Below, piece after piece: positions 49,201-60,905 of a stretch of 64,000 nucleotides of DNA. The notes under the pieces are model-generated. The model saw only the letters and a list, made by a program, of their open reading frames with translations. It searched no databases and was not told the origin of the DNA. Source of the stretch: Liolophura sinensis (lineage: Eukaryota; Mollusca; Polyplacophora; Chitonida; Chitonidae); the NCBI RefSeq assembly GCF_032854445.1, contig NC_088295.1:30128470-30192469 (forward strand), given 5' to 3'. Positions within the stretch are counted from its first letter, which is position 1; each line of letters begins with the position of its first letter. The translations under genes were made by a program, and so were the position numbers.

Positions 49201-51870
49201 CACATGAGCTTCTAGGCGTTGGCACTAGTGAATTCTGACTGAATAGGTTGACTGCCCTCTGAAGGTGGGTGCGTGTGTGAAATGAGGACACGATCACATT
49301 CCGGTATGAGATTTACTGAATAGTTGATTGCTGTTTAAAACCATGTTCAAGAATTTTTCACAAACAAGACAGTTGTCAGTTTAATAGGTGGTCGTCATTG
49401 ACTAAAACATGTGATCTTATGAAACTGTGACTATTATAGACTAGTGTGCCAGCGTTTAATCAACCCATATCCACGCAAATACACAAAGAAAACAAAAATA
49501 GAAAGAATCAATATGCGATTTCTTTTTCTTAGGAAAAGACAGCTTGCCACATTTACATTGTGCGAAGGTTGGCACTGTTGTTTATGGTCGAAACAGATGT
49601 ATTGAGCTTGGAATCTTCTGCTCTATACAAAACCAATTTTCTTCTTCTTAGTTTCTTTTGAGAAGAAATCCGACCATTATCTGCTATTAGTGACATACAG
49701 TGACCCACATTCGATGAGGTGTTTGTAGCGTCTATTCAGATGAAAAAAACAATCACTGTTAACGCCTTTACAGAATCGATAAGGCCCTTTGACAAGATTA
49801 AAAGTTGCTTAGATCCAGCTCTGACAGAAGTAGAACATAATTGCCACAGATTCTTTCCAAATGAATTGGACAGATGTCATATCTATTGTACCTTAAAATA
49901 ATTCTCCCTCAGGTTTTAGGTTTAATAAGGAGTACATGACTACTCAGAAAAAGTTCACTTTGCCTTGTGAAAGCCGCATCCTGAAGCGCACGTGAATATG
50001 AAGCGAGAACGATAACTCTGGTATTAAGAAAGTCGTGCAATATGAACTGTACCGTAACAAAAAGAATAACCATGACTGCTTCGTGATTAACAAAACAAGA
50101 ATTTAAAATACTGCTCAGTGTCCTGATACAAATGCCAAAACTGGTCCATACGACGTACCACGGCAATCATTTAACTGTTCTTGTAAGTTAGAGCATTGCG
50201 AAATAACAGAAGAAAACGCACGGTTACATACATTTAAGTAACATATTGATATACACCACTGTAGCACCATTTACTAATACAAACGACTCAGTGTCCAACT
50301 TCAAGTGCTGATGTGATGCCAGACCAATTTTATGTGCAATAAATTCGATATTTACTATAATAATTGGTAAGTCAAGTTTACCTAGGTAGGTTTAGGTTTA
50401 ACGCGTTTGGGGATATTCAGTCCCTGTAAGGGCAACAAAACCTGTCACGGTGACCCTTGTAATTGTTGTAAAACTGTTTTATTCATATATAAGGAACAAG
50501 CTCTACTGTGCTCATAAGGTAAGATTGGAATCTTCTCTGACAGGAGACAGTCTTCTGGGCTAACTACAGCTAGATAATTTTTTGATGGATACGTAGACTG
50601 GCCAAAGCTTATTAACTTCAGAAATTGACCGCATTGACCAACACCCTAATCCTACTTTACATGCTTTCCGTTACGACTGGTTACTGAAACCTGGCGTATT
50701 CTGTTAACATAGAATTTGTGTTCTTCATATATCTTTTTGTCATGGCTGCTTACTGCAATTCGGTATATCCTGTTAATGCCGACATCGTGTTCTTCATACA
50801 TACCCACATGTAGTTATATATGTTACTTATACATATATAGACATTAAAACAGACACAGCGATCATTGCAACAAATCGATACATTACTAACTTGTGCTTTC
50901 TGAATACAAAAAGAAGGCAGATCATCTTACAAAGTTTTGTCTGACCAAAAAAAACTTTACGTGGATGCAGCAGTCCTTGTGTGCATTGGTAAATTGGACC
51001 TCTTCGGTTTCTTATATAGAAATAAGGTCACAAGTCTTTAAACCCTACTTTGACCTGTCCAACGTTTGTGCTCATGCTAAGAAAGCATCCGACAGACAGC
51101 ATGGCTCTCGCTCAACCTACTGTTTCATCATACTGTCGTTTGAGAAGCGACATCCGTTCAAATAATTAAGGGTTTGTAACATATTTGTGCGTTTCAGTCT
51201 CTTTTTCGAGTCGAGCAACAAGTGTACAATGTAAACTCTACCATGAAAAAGTCGGTCGTGTGCAGTGACAAAGAGTAAATAGGCGGCATATTTGTCGGCA
51301 TGTGCCCATTTCGGCATACACAAGGGATTTGGGCTATAGATTGTCAGACCAGACAGACACCCTTTATCATTGCCACAAAGACAACACTGCCTGTGTCGTT
51401 CCAATACTGACTGCTCGCATACCACAGATATATTGTGATATGTATGCATCGAATCACTCATCCTTAGTTTTAAATCCTAAACAATTGAAATTTTACTGCG
51501 AACTTATTGAAACTGTTTTGCTAACCTTTCTTTCAGCGAAGACAAATAATATGATCACAACAACAGCTTCCGAAGCTAATTAATGTCACACTGCATCGTA
51601 TTTACGTGCGAAAAGCCAGTGACAAACCTTTGCACGTTAAGGAACTTTCTGTGGGCGATAATCCTGTGCCTCCGTCCAAACGATTTATCCACATAATATA
51701 GTTGGTAGATGTGTTCAAAAACTAATGACATAATGCTGTCTTTTTAAATTTTTTTTTTCATATTTGCCAGATATTTTTACCTGCCGATAATGCTAGACGG
51801 TTAAATGAGGCTACGCATGCTCCTAGAAACCATTTATTTTTCCCATATATTTGCCTTACATCTAAATGGT

Positions 51871-52261
51871 GACGTTATTCTATTACCCTTCGATTCATTT
51901 TTATTACATACAACGCACTGCTTGGCTCTGTGCCAAGTGCACATTATCTGAGTCGTTAGATACCCCCCATCACGAGACAGAAGCGTTTCACTTCTGGACG
52001 GGTCTATTGTCGTTGTGTGGGTGGATAGAGGTTGTTGTTTACGTTGAATAAAGCAGACGACAAATATAAACAAAGAAACAAAATGGCGATTTTTGTATGT
52101 AGAAGCGAATGTTTATTTTAAAGGAGAAAAGTATCAAGTTACAGATGTTTTAAAGCCCAAAAGAAACGTTTGAATGCTACACAATAAGAGATAGTAATGG
52201 TTTCACGAAAACTTTTTTTTACATAAGGACCTGATAATTCTTCCTGCGAGTCTTTCTTTCA
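51871..52261. other. Spacer between R2 copy 1 and the Crypton fragment
   Basis: No homology to the R2 unit was seen here and no gene is visible. It probably belongs to the insertion that brought in the recombinase fragment; no terminal repeats were found. Confidence 0.4.
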
Positions 52262-52800
52262 GCGGCCTCTCCTAAACGTCCCAGTTGACCACAAACCATG
52301 GTATGGCAATCAACCAGTGGGTCATAAAACGATCGGATCCAGGATGTCTGATATTTCCAGCGATGCAAAACTTAGCCCCCGGTACACGAATCACTGCTTC
52401 CGGGCTACGACAGCCACAATTCTTGCTGATGCCGGGGTTTCTGTCATGGACGTTAAGTCTCTGACAGGCCACCGCAATGAATCCAGTGTAGGGAGTTATG
52501 TCACCAAATCGTCCGTTTCAAAACGTCGTGAAATCAGCACTATCCTGCATGCTTCAAGTGTGTTATCAGAAAATGCTGAAAGTGAAAATGCCGTTGAGTG
52601 AGAATACTCCCATGTCAGTCACGCCACTCCCAGTGCAAATACCCGACGCTGTCTACTGTAATATTACACGTAACAGTAGCAATACCATCCAAATGGCAAA
52701 ATCCCAGTTTTCAGTCACGCCTCAAAGTTTTGGAGGGTTGTTCAACAATGCAACAATAAATAACAGCACAGTTCACATCAACTTCACATCCTCTGGATAG
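52262..52800 (+). mobile_element. Crypton-type tyrosine recombinase, C-terminal fragment with frameshift
   Basis: Open in frame from 52263 to TGA at 52599, with no internal start needed; it follows TTTCTTTCAG, which could be a splice acceptor. It reads PWYGNQPVGHKTIGSRM, then TNHCFRATTATILADAGV and SLTGHRNESSVGSYV. These are the HxxR, GH and Tyr motifs of the tyrosine recombinase catalytic domain, in the form seen in Crypton/DUF3504 proteins. After about 52590 the natural continuation is in another frame: 52603-52797 reads to FGGLFNNATINNSTVHINF, a common end of such proteins in invertebrates. The N-terminal half and one active-site Arg are missing. A decayed copy lying between R2 copies 1 and 2. 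Confidence 0.8.
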
Positions 52801-52887
52801 CGGACTGGCTGCAGATCGTCGTTTTCAACTTCCAATCCTTGTTTGATGTTTAACATTGTAGAAAAAAAAAACAACAGTTCAACAAAA

Positions 52888-55800
52888 TAGATCACATTTC
52901 TGTAAACATTTACCACCTCTTACTCACCAAGAGACTCATTATCACCGTGCGAGCATTCCACAGTTAAGACGTAAAATTATGTGTGTAACTTTTTTGTTAG
53001 GTTAGGCATTACAAACTTCTCCATGCCACACAACTAATTCCATTCACGTCGTTAAATCAATGTCTCTAAAAGGATAACTCGCTGGATGGCGTGCTTAAAC
53101 CTGTACCAGTGTTAAACCTCTAGAAAAGCTACCACACATTCTTCACGTTACTGCATTTGAGACTCCAATATTCTTGTTTTATTATACCCAAGACTCCAGT
53201 AAACTTTTGATACACAAAACAGTAACAAGTCTTCCTTGTCTCCTGAAACATAAAACTTCAGTGGGCTTCCCGACTTCCTGATTAACATGACGTCAGGAAA
53301 CTTTCCTCTGCTAAAAATATTTTTGTCTTCTAATGAATAACACTTCAGCAAACTTTTCTTTCCTTTTGTGAAAACAAAACTCCAGTATGCTTTTCTTATC
53401 TCAGTCCTTGTACACAAGACTCCAATCAGCATTTCTTCTCTCTTTCTGGTAACCTTATCTTGTCTCTAATAACCAAGACTCCGGTGACGTTTTCTTCCCT
53501 CACGGTATACAAGGCTCCAGTAGCCTAGTCTTGTCTTCTAATATACAAGACTCCACTAACCTTTTTTGCCTCCTGATATATAAAGCTCCAATAACCTTTT
53601 CTAGTCTCCTGATGCACAGGTTTCGAGTAAATTGTACAATATCATTGCGGAGGGAACGTTTGGTCAGAACTAAGCTTTACTTGTTACCACACGCAATAAC
53701 CGGAATTACATTACAGTAAAACCTGGTGGCATCTTTTAAACTGTTTGTTTTTTTGTTTTGTTTTCTTTTTTAGATTTTTGAATTTATGTCCTCAATACTT
53801 ACGCTCCATATATGTAATTCACTACGTTTAATGCAGTTATCTATGAAATCGTTGGTTAGTCCTCCTTTTGAAACAAATTTTACTTTTATTCGTTGAAAAT
53901 TTGTTAGCGAGTCCCTGCCAATGGCACAGATTTGCGATATAGGTTATTGGTTTTTTAGGCTACATTACATTTAACTCTCGTTTTAAAACATCCGTTTTTT
54001 TGTTCTTATCCACCCCATCCCCGCTTCCTGCCTTTTGCAATTTTAATGTGAAAATCAGTGCAATGTCAAATACCCCTGGGATCCCCTACTTTGACAATAA
54101 TCATTCCTAATTGTTACTGATGGATTTCCCATTTCTTTACCCTAACACAAATAAACAATCAATATCATGCCAACGGATCGTGTTTTCGCCGGAAAAACGA
54201 ACCATCAAATGTTTTCAAATATACGACTAGATCCTTTAGAGAAATTGTTTTTGGGCGGAAAGACTGATTAAAATAAATGTTTTAAGTTAATGAGAAAATG
54301 TGGTATCAGTTGAAACATGTGGAATGAAAGTATGATTGAGGGAACAAAAGTTAAAGGTTTGGTTTTCTTTAGATGAAAATAGACACGATGGTTAAGGGCA
54401 ATAATTGAACTCACGATATGTGTCATTTGTAACATGTATTATCTATTGCCTTATATTTTTAAAAGCCGAGATTTTTTATTTCGACACGTAGATCTCCCTT
54501 TACTATTAGATTTAAAACGTGAAAATGTTTTCCAACGGACACGTTGCATGAAAAAATTATTATTTACACAATAAATAAAAATTATCCATTGGTACATATT
54601 CATCATCTTGGATTACATACCTTCATTTTTCCGGTGATATAATCTGCAACAACAAATAGGCTGGGCGTAACTTCAACACGTTTGTTGTTCGGCAACAAAA
54701 AGAAAGATTCAAACGCAAAGGTTTAAAGTGTGACGCATGAGCTTCTTGACGTTGAATGCTCTCTGAAGGTGGGTACGTGTGTGAAATTAAGACACAATCA
54801 CAACTTTTCGTTACGAGATTTACTGACTGCTCTTAAAAGCCATATTCAAGGAATTTTCACAAACAAGACAGCTGTCAGTTTAAAGGGCGGTTGTTATTGA
54901 CTAAAACAGGTGATTTTACGAAAATGTGACTATTGTAGGCTAGTGGGCCTACATTTAATCAAGCCATATCCTCGCGAATGCACAAAGAAAAGAGAAATAG
55001 AAGATATTAATCCGTAATTTCTTTTTCTTAGGAAAAGACATGCTTGCACCTTTTACAAGGTTGGCACTGTGTTTATGGTTGAAACAGATCATTTGCTCGA
55101 AACAAAACCAATTTTCTACTTTTTAGTTTCTTTTGAGAAGAAATCCGACTATTACCTGCTATGAGTGACCTACAGTAACCCATATTCGATGAGGTGTTTG
55201 TGGCGTCTCAGATGAAAGAACAATTACTTTTAAAGCCTTTGCAGAATTGATAAGGCCCTTTGACAAGATTAGAGGTTCCTTCGATCCAGCTCTGACAAAA
55301 AGAGAACACCAAATGCCACGGATTCTTTCCCAATGAATTGGACATATTTAATGTCTATTGTACATAAAATACTTCTCCCTCAGGTTTTAGGATTTGATAA
55401 GGGATTACTCAGAAAAGTTCACTTTATGGGGTGAAGGCCGCCTGCTACGCGTGGGAATATGACACGAAAACGATTACTTTGGTATTAAGCAAGTCGTGCA
55501 ATATGAACTGTACCTTAACGAAAAGAATTACTATGACTGCTTCGTGATTAACAAAACAAAGATTTAAAATGCTGCTCAGAGTCCTGTTCTGACAATACTG
55601 CCAAAACTAGTCCATACGACGTACCACAGCAATCATTTAACTGTTCTTGTAAGTTAGAGCATTGCGAAATAAAAGAAGAAAACGCACGGTCACATACATT
55701 TCCGTAATATATTGATATACACCACTGTAGCACCATTTACTAATACAAACGACTCAGTGCCCAATTTCAAGCTCTAATGCGATGCCAGTCCAATTTTATC

Positions 55801-57606
55801 GACATTTACTACAGTAATTGGTAAGTCAAGTTTACCTAGGTAGATTTAACACGTTATGGCATAGTCAGTCCCTGTAAGGGCAACAGAACCTGTCATGGTG
55901 AACCTAGTGATCGTCGTAAAACTGCTTTATTCATATATAAGGAACAAGCTCTACTGTGCTGCTAAGGTAAGACTGGTATCCTCTCTGACAGGAGACAGTC
56001 TTCTGGACTAACTACAGCTAGATAATTCTTTGATGGATACGTAGACTGGCCAAAGCTTATTAACTTCAGAAATTGACCGCATTGACCAACACCCTAATCC
56101 TACTTTACATGATTTCTGTTACGACTGGTTACTGAAACCTGGCGTATTCTGTTAACAGAGAATTTGTGTTCTTCATATATCTTTTTGTCATGGCTGCTTA
56201 CTTCAATTCGGTATATCCTGTTAATGCCGACATCGTGTTCTTCATACATACCCACATGTAGTTATATATGTTACTTATACATATATAGACATTAAAACAG
56301 ACACAGCTATCACTGCAACAAATCGATACATTACTAACTTGCGCTTTCTGAATACAAAAAGAAGGCAGATCATCGAACAAAATTTTCTCTGACAAAAATA
56401 CGGGAACATATTGACGAAGAGTACAGTTTTACATTATATCAGGTCAAATCCATGTAACTTGTCTTTTATTATAGCATATACGGGACTTTAAAATCTCAAC
56501 ACTGCGCATCCACGATCGTTCTACAATCAGTTATGTACAACATCTGAATGACAGACCATCTTGAACAGTAGCCCCACTTCTACGCACGGTCTTTTCTTTT
56601 CTTTCTTTTTTTTTTCGAAAATTGTCTTTGATCCATTAACATTAATCTGACAAGAGGCCATATTTCACGCTATGTATCAGACTGTCGTCGCTGCTCTGGT
56701 ATTACTCTCTACGCTGGACGTCTTTAATTATATTGACTTGTTGGTATATGGCATATTTCTCTGTCCTTTCCCATATTCCACAACAATCTCGGGAAAAAAT
56801 TATGGCAAAAATCGTTCAAGATGTCATTAATATCCATGATTGTACAAGTAGCTATTGAAATATTTTCTATGTTAAGGTAAATGCTTGTTCGGTTTCCTTT
56901 GTTCCATTCGTTCTGTTTTAAATTATACGTCGTGTACAGTGACAAAGAGTTAATAGGCGGAATATTTGTCGGCTTGTGCCCATTTCGGGATACACAAAGG
57001 ATTTGGGCTACAGATTGTCAGACGAGACAGCCAAGACTAGAAATTCCATTAGACCACACACTCTTTATTATTGCCACAAAGACAACACTGCCTATGTCGT
57101 TTCCAATACTGACTGCTCGCAAAACACAGCTACATTGTGATATGTATGCACGAAATCACTCATCCTGAGTTTTAAATCAGGAAGAATCTTAAACATTTAC
57201 TATCAAAAGCAGAAGTTTTAGTGCCAACTGACTGAAGCCGTTCTGCTAACCTTTCCTTCAGCGAAGACAAAGAATATGATCTCAACAGCTCTTCTGTCTT
57301 TATTGCCACGCTACATCGTATTCACGTCTGAAAAGGTACTGACAAACCTATGCCCTTCAAGGAACTTTCTGTGGGCGATAACTGTGTGAATCTGTCCGTT
57401 CAAACGATTTATCCACATAATGTAGTGGGTAGATGTGCTGAAAGCTCTTGAAATGATGTTATTTTTTTCATACTTGCCGGGTATTTTTGCCTCTCGATAA
57501 TGCAAGAAGGTGGTGGTGGGGTTAAATCAGGTTACGCGTGCTGCTATAAGCCATATGTTTCCCCCATATATTTCCCTTACATCTCCATGGTGGCATTGTT
57601 ATTAAG
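52888..57606 (+). repeat. 5-kb tandem unit R2, copy 2
   Basis: The first roughly 180 bases of the unit are missing; the copy begins at ATAGATCACATTTCTGTAAA, right after the Crypton fragment. It then repeats the landmarks of copy 1: minisatellite 53150-53640, ATACCCCTGGGATCCCCTAC (54070), AAGTCGTGCAATATGAACTG (55491), GTAGACTGGCCAAAGC (56041), ACTTTCTGTGGGCGATAA (57363). It ends at TATATTTCCCTTACATCTCC (57568) and joins copy 3 directly. Identity to copy 1 is uneven, from roughly 80 percent to about 97 percent in 56010-56370. Confidence 0.8.
53150..53640. repeat. 36-bp minisatellite in R2 copy 2, about thirteen diverged units
   Basis: Same unit as in copy 1 with more substitutions and small indels. 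The minus strand is open for 94 codons (53432-53148), which follows from the period being a multiple of three. Confidence 0.85.
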
Positions 57607-58086
57607 GTATTGCTCGGGAGATTTACCTAACTCGGGGGTTTGCAGACATTGCGTGCTGGGTAAATGAAGGTTATTGTTTTATCTGTTGAGACCCTTCCAA
57701 TAACCATGCACCGTGTGATGCATAACAGAATGACCTTTATTACCCACACACAGACGAAGGCTGCTGTCCATGAACCTATGACAATAATGATAGATCACAT
57801 TTCTGTAAACATTTACCACCTCTTCCTCACCAAGAGACTCATTATCACCGCATCATCAGCATTCCGCAGTCAAGACGGAGAATTTATGTATATCACTAAG
57901 CATGCATGAATACGTATGAACCATGCATGGTTATGGACGTGTGTAACTTTTGTGTTAGGTTAGGCATTACAAACGGCTTGACGCCACACAACCAATTTCC
58001 CACACGTCGCTAAATCTATGTCTCTGAAAGGATAAATCGTTGCATAATGTGCTGACACCTGTACCAGAGTTAAACACTCTAGAAAG

Positions 58087-59072
58087 TGTTATGTATGACT
58101 ATTTAACGTTTTCATGTACTGTTAGTCTGCGGACCTTTGTGTTATATGTTATAAGCATAACAGGCCCTGTTATATATGTACAGCGCGGACCTGGCCGAAA
58201 GCACCTTGTTCAATGCTCTGTTTATTTAACTGGATGTTCATTGGCTGTTAATTCTGTGTCTAAGAATAGTTGAATCCACCTGGACCGTATATAAGCCGTG
58301 TTTTCTGTGCAGAGAGGAGGTATTTTTGCTGCATCCACTGGGAGCCAGGAGAGTGTGAGACGCTCTCGTATCGAGTCCATTATTTTGATATAAGCTGGTG
58401 ATGCCAGTTTCATTTGGGAGGACAGATTTTTATGCCGACACCGTAGTACTGATGTCTGGTTTATGTGAATTTCTGCGGAAGTCACGTTTATTGGTGTTCG
58501 GATCTTTATTATGATTATACAGTGTGGACTGTGTAATTTGTTTAACACGCTGACCTCACCTGACCGACAAGGTCATCAAGGACTCTAAACTGAAGTTTTC
58601 AGTTTTGGCAAAGGACGTTCGTTCTGCCACAAGGTGACATTACTCTACGTCTCTGAACGGCTCGTTTGTGAGCTTCTGCGGGAGCTGTGACTGATCTGAA
58701 GTGGATTATACCTCCATGCCTGTATTTACCCTGTGTTGTGCTCTGCGGGTGTGACGTCATTCAAAGGCTTGACTGTTCCAGTACTGTGTTCGTGTTCGCT
58801 AACCTGGCGAAGTACCTGTCTAGGACAATTTGTGACTTGTGTGAATTGTGTGTTTATCCCATGGTCTTTACGTTGGATTTCCTGGAATACGTTCCTTGGG
58901 ATGCAAAGGTGAACTGGAAACTTGTAAAGACCGGTAATACTGATGTGTATGTTGTTGTTGTTGTTGAACTGTCTGTAAAACTGTACGTCTCATTTTATAT
59001 ATAAAGCATTGTTTACATTGTAATATTGAGTCACTGAGTCTGTTTTCTGTTGCCGTTTTCAATACCGTAACA
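58087..59072 (+). mobile_element. Solo LTR of a retrotransposon, 986 bp
   Basis: Starts TGTTATG and ends GTAACA, with a perfect 5-base terminal inverted repeat TGTTA/TAACA. A 4-base target-site duplication AAAG flanks it (58083-58086 and 59073-59076). Inside lie a TATA region (CCGTATATAAGCC near 58285) and a TATATAAAGC near the 3-prime part that may serve polyadenylation. No internal retroelement coding region is present, so it is a solo LTR left by recombination. The 4-base duplication fits Gypsy or BEL types without deciding between them. An uninterrupted paralogous copy of the target lies at 59205-59341. Confidence 0.85.
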
Positions 59073-59144
59073 AAAGTCTGTTAGAATTGTTTGCGCCACC
59101 GAAATTAAGATTCCAGTACACTTTTCTTGTTTCATGAGATACAA

Positions 59145-59208
59145 GTCTATATAACAATGTCGCGTCTATATAACAATGTCGCTAAATTCGCGTCTATATA
59201 ACAATGTC
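59145..59208. repeat. GTCTATATAACAATGTC repeated three times
   Basis: Copies at 59145-59161, 59164-59180 and 59192-59208. The last runs into the second copy of the roughly 137-base segment that carries the empty LTR site. Confidence 0.9.
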
Positions 59209-59344
59209 TCTAAAATGATAAATCGTTGCATAATGTGCTGACACCTGTACCAGAGTTAAACACTCTAGAAAGTCTGTTAGAATTATTTGCGCCACCGAAA
59301 TTAAGATTCCAGTACACTTTTCTTGTTTCATGAGATACAGGTAA

Positions 59345-59825
59345 GATTTTGTTCCCTCATCATACACAAATATAAAGTAAGCTTTTCTTGTCACTTGGTA
59401 CACAAAACTGCGGGAGGATTTCAATGTTTATGTCTTCTGATATATAAGAGTTTAGTAAGCTTTTCTTCCCTTCTGGCAAAAAAACTCCAGTAAGCTTTTC
59501 TTATTTCAGTCCTCATACACAAAAATCCAGTCAGCATTTCTTGTCTCCTGGTACATAAAACTCCAGTAACCTTTTCTTGTCTCCTGATATACAAGAGATC
59601 AGTAATCTTTTTCTGTCTCCCTATATACAGGACTGCAGTAAGCTTTTCTTTTCTCCTGATAAACAAGACTCCAGTAACCTTTCCTTGTCTGAGGATACAA
59701 AAGTCTCCAATAATCTTTTCTTGCCTCCTGATATACAAAACTCAAGTAACTGTTTGTTGTCTCCTGCTATAAAAGAATCAATTAAGATTTTCATGTCTCC
59801 TGATGTATAAGATTCCAGTAAATAA
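59345..59825. repeat. 36-bp minisatellite in R2 copy 3, about thirteen units
   Basis: Recurring CTTTTCTTGTCTCCTGATAT followed by ACAAGACTCCAGTAA. Overlapping open frames on both strands reach 77 (plus) and 105 (minus) codons, reading as 12-residue repeats such as LFLSPDIQDSSN or RRQEKVTGVLYI. Isolated units of the same family also occur near 59100-59140. Confidence 0.85.
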
Positions 59826-60814
59826 TGGATCAAAGCTAAGTGTTCAAATATATGTAGAAACAACTGGCTTGTTTAACTGTCAGATGAGCGGTAAGTCTTA
59901 CATAAGCTTTACTGTTTACTACATTGCAAAAATCGAAATTATATCACAATTTATGACATTTTTTAACAATAAATTATGATCTTTTAATTAATTAATACGG
60001 TTAATAGCCCTAGCTATACTTAAGTCACTACGTTTAATGCAGTTATTCTAAGGAAGTTCTGGTCACTCCTCACTTTGATGCAAACATTACGTTTATCTGG
60101 TGAAAATTCTTTAGCCAGTTCTGTCAAATGGCATAGATTTGTGATATAAGCTATTGGTTTTTTTGGCTCCATGACTTCAAACACTCGTTTTAAAGCATCC
60201 GTATTTTTTTCCTATTCACCCCATCCCCGCTTCCTGTGGTTTGCAATTTTAATGTGAAAATCAGTGCAATGTCAAATACCCCTGGGATCCCCTACTTTGG
60301 CAGTAATCATTCCTAATTGTTACTGATGGATTTCCCGTTTTTGTACCCTAACACAAATAAACAATCAATATCTTGCCAACAGTTTGTGTTTCTCGGGAAA
60401 AACGAATCACCAATTTTTTTTTCAGAAATACGACCAGATCCTTTAGAGAAATTGTTTTTGGAAGGAAAGTCTGATTAAAATAAATGTTTTAAGTTAACGA
60501 GATAACATGGTATCAGTTTCAATACGTGCAAATAAAGCTTTAATTGAAGGAACAAAAGTGAAAGATTTGGCTTTCTTTAGATGAAAATAGACACGATGGT
60601 GTAGGGCGGTAATTAAACAGACGATATATGCCATTTGTTGCATGTACTACCTATCGCCTTATATTTTAAAGCCTTTAATTTTATATTTCAACACTTTCAT
60701 CTAACTTTATAGAAAGAAAACATGGAAATGCAGCATGAGGAAATTAATACTTAAATGATAAACACATATATTATCGGTCAAGTTTTGTATATAACCTCAC
60801 CTGACAATATAAAA

Positions 60815-60905
60815 ATGAATGAATGAATGATTAAGGCTTAACGCCACATCGGGAATGTTTCAGCCATGTCGTGGCGAGAACAAGTTGAAAACACGAGACG
60901 GTGTC
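60815..60905 (-). mobile_element. SINE tail fragment, inverted
   Basis: (AATG)n followed by GATTAAGGCTTAACGCCACA is the tail arrangement of the family B/C SINEs on the minus strand; the body is mostly lost. It lies inside copy 3 of the 5-kb unit. Confidence 0.4.

Larger units (their letters stand above)
47355..51870 (+). repeat. 5-kb tandem unit R2, copy 1
   Basis: Non-coding unit present three times in direct order. Order of landmarks: GCGTGCTGGGTAAATG (47391), GATAGATCACATTTCTGTAA (47538), a 36-bp minisatellite (47835-47985), ATACCCCTGGGATCCCCTAT (48409), CTAGATCCTTTAGAGAAATTG (48567), tandem TAAACT...AACAAACAAACAGG repeats (48950-49200), AAGTCGTGCAATATGAACTG (50030), GTAGACTGGCCAAAGC (50591) and ACTTTCTGTGGGCGATAA (51643). 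No protein could be recognised; short open frames are not kept between copies beyond what DNA identity explains. Confidence 0.8.

Noticed and set aside
47403-57909. Matching open frames of 84 and 81 codons at 47403-47657 and 57664-57909 as a conserved protein.
   Set aside because: The DNA is almost identical between copies, so peptide similarity carries no extra weight; the frame is not kept in copy 2.
58687-59004. Open frame of 105 codons inside the solo LTR.
   Set aside because: No retroelement motif; chance open frame within an LTR.
59345-59825. CRISPR-like array.
   Set aside because: The repeats are contiguous with no unique spacers, in an animal genome; it is a minisatellite.
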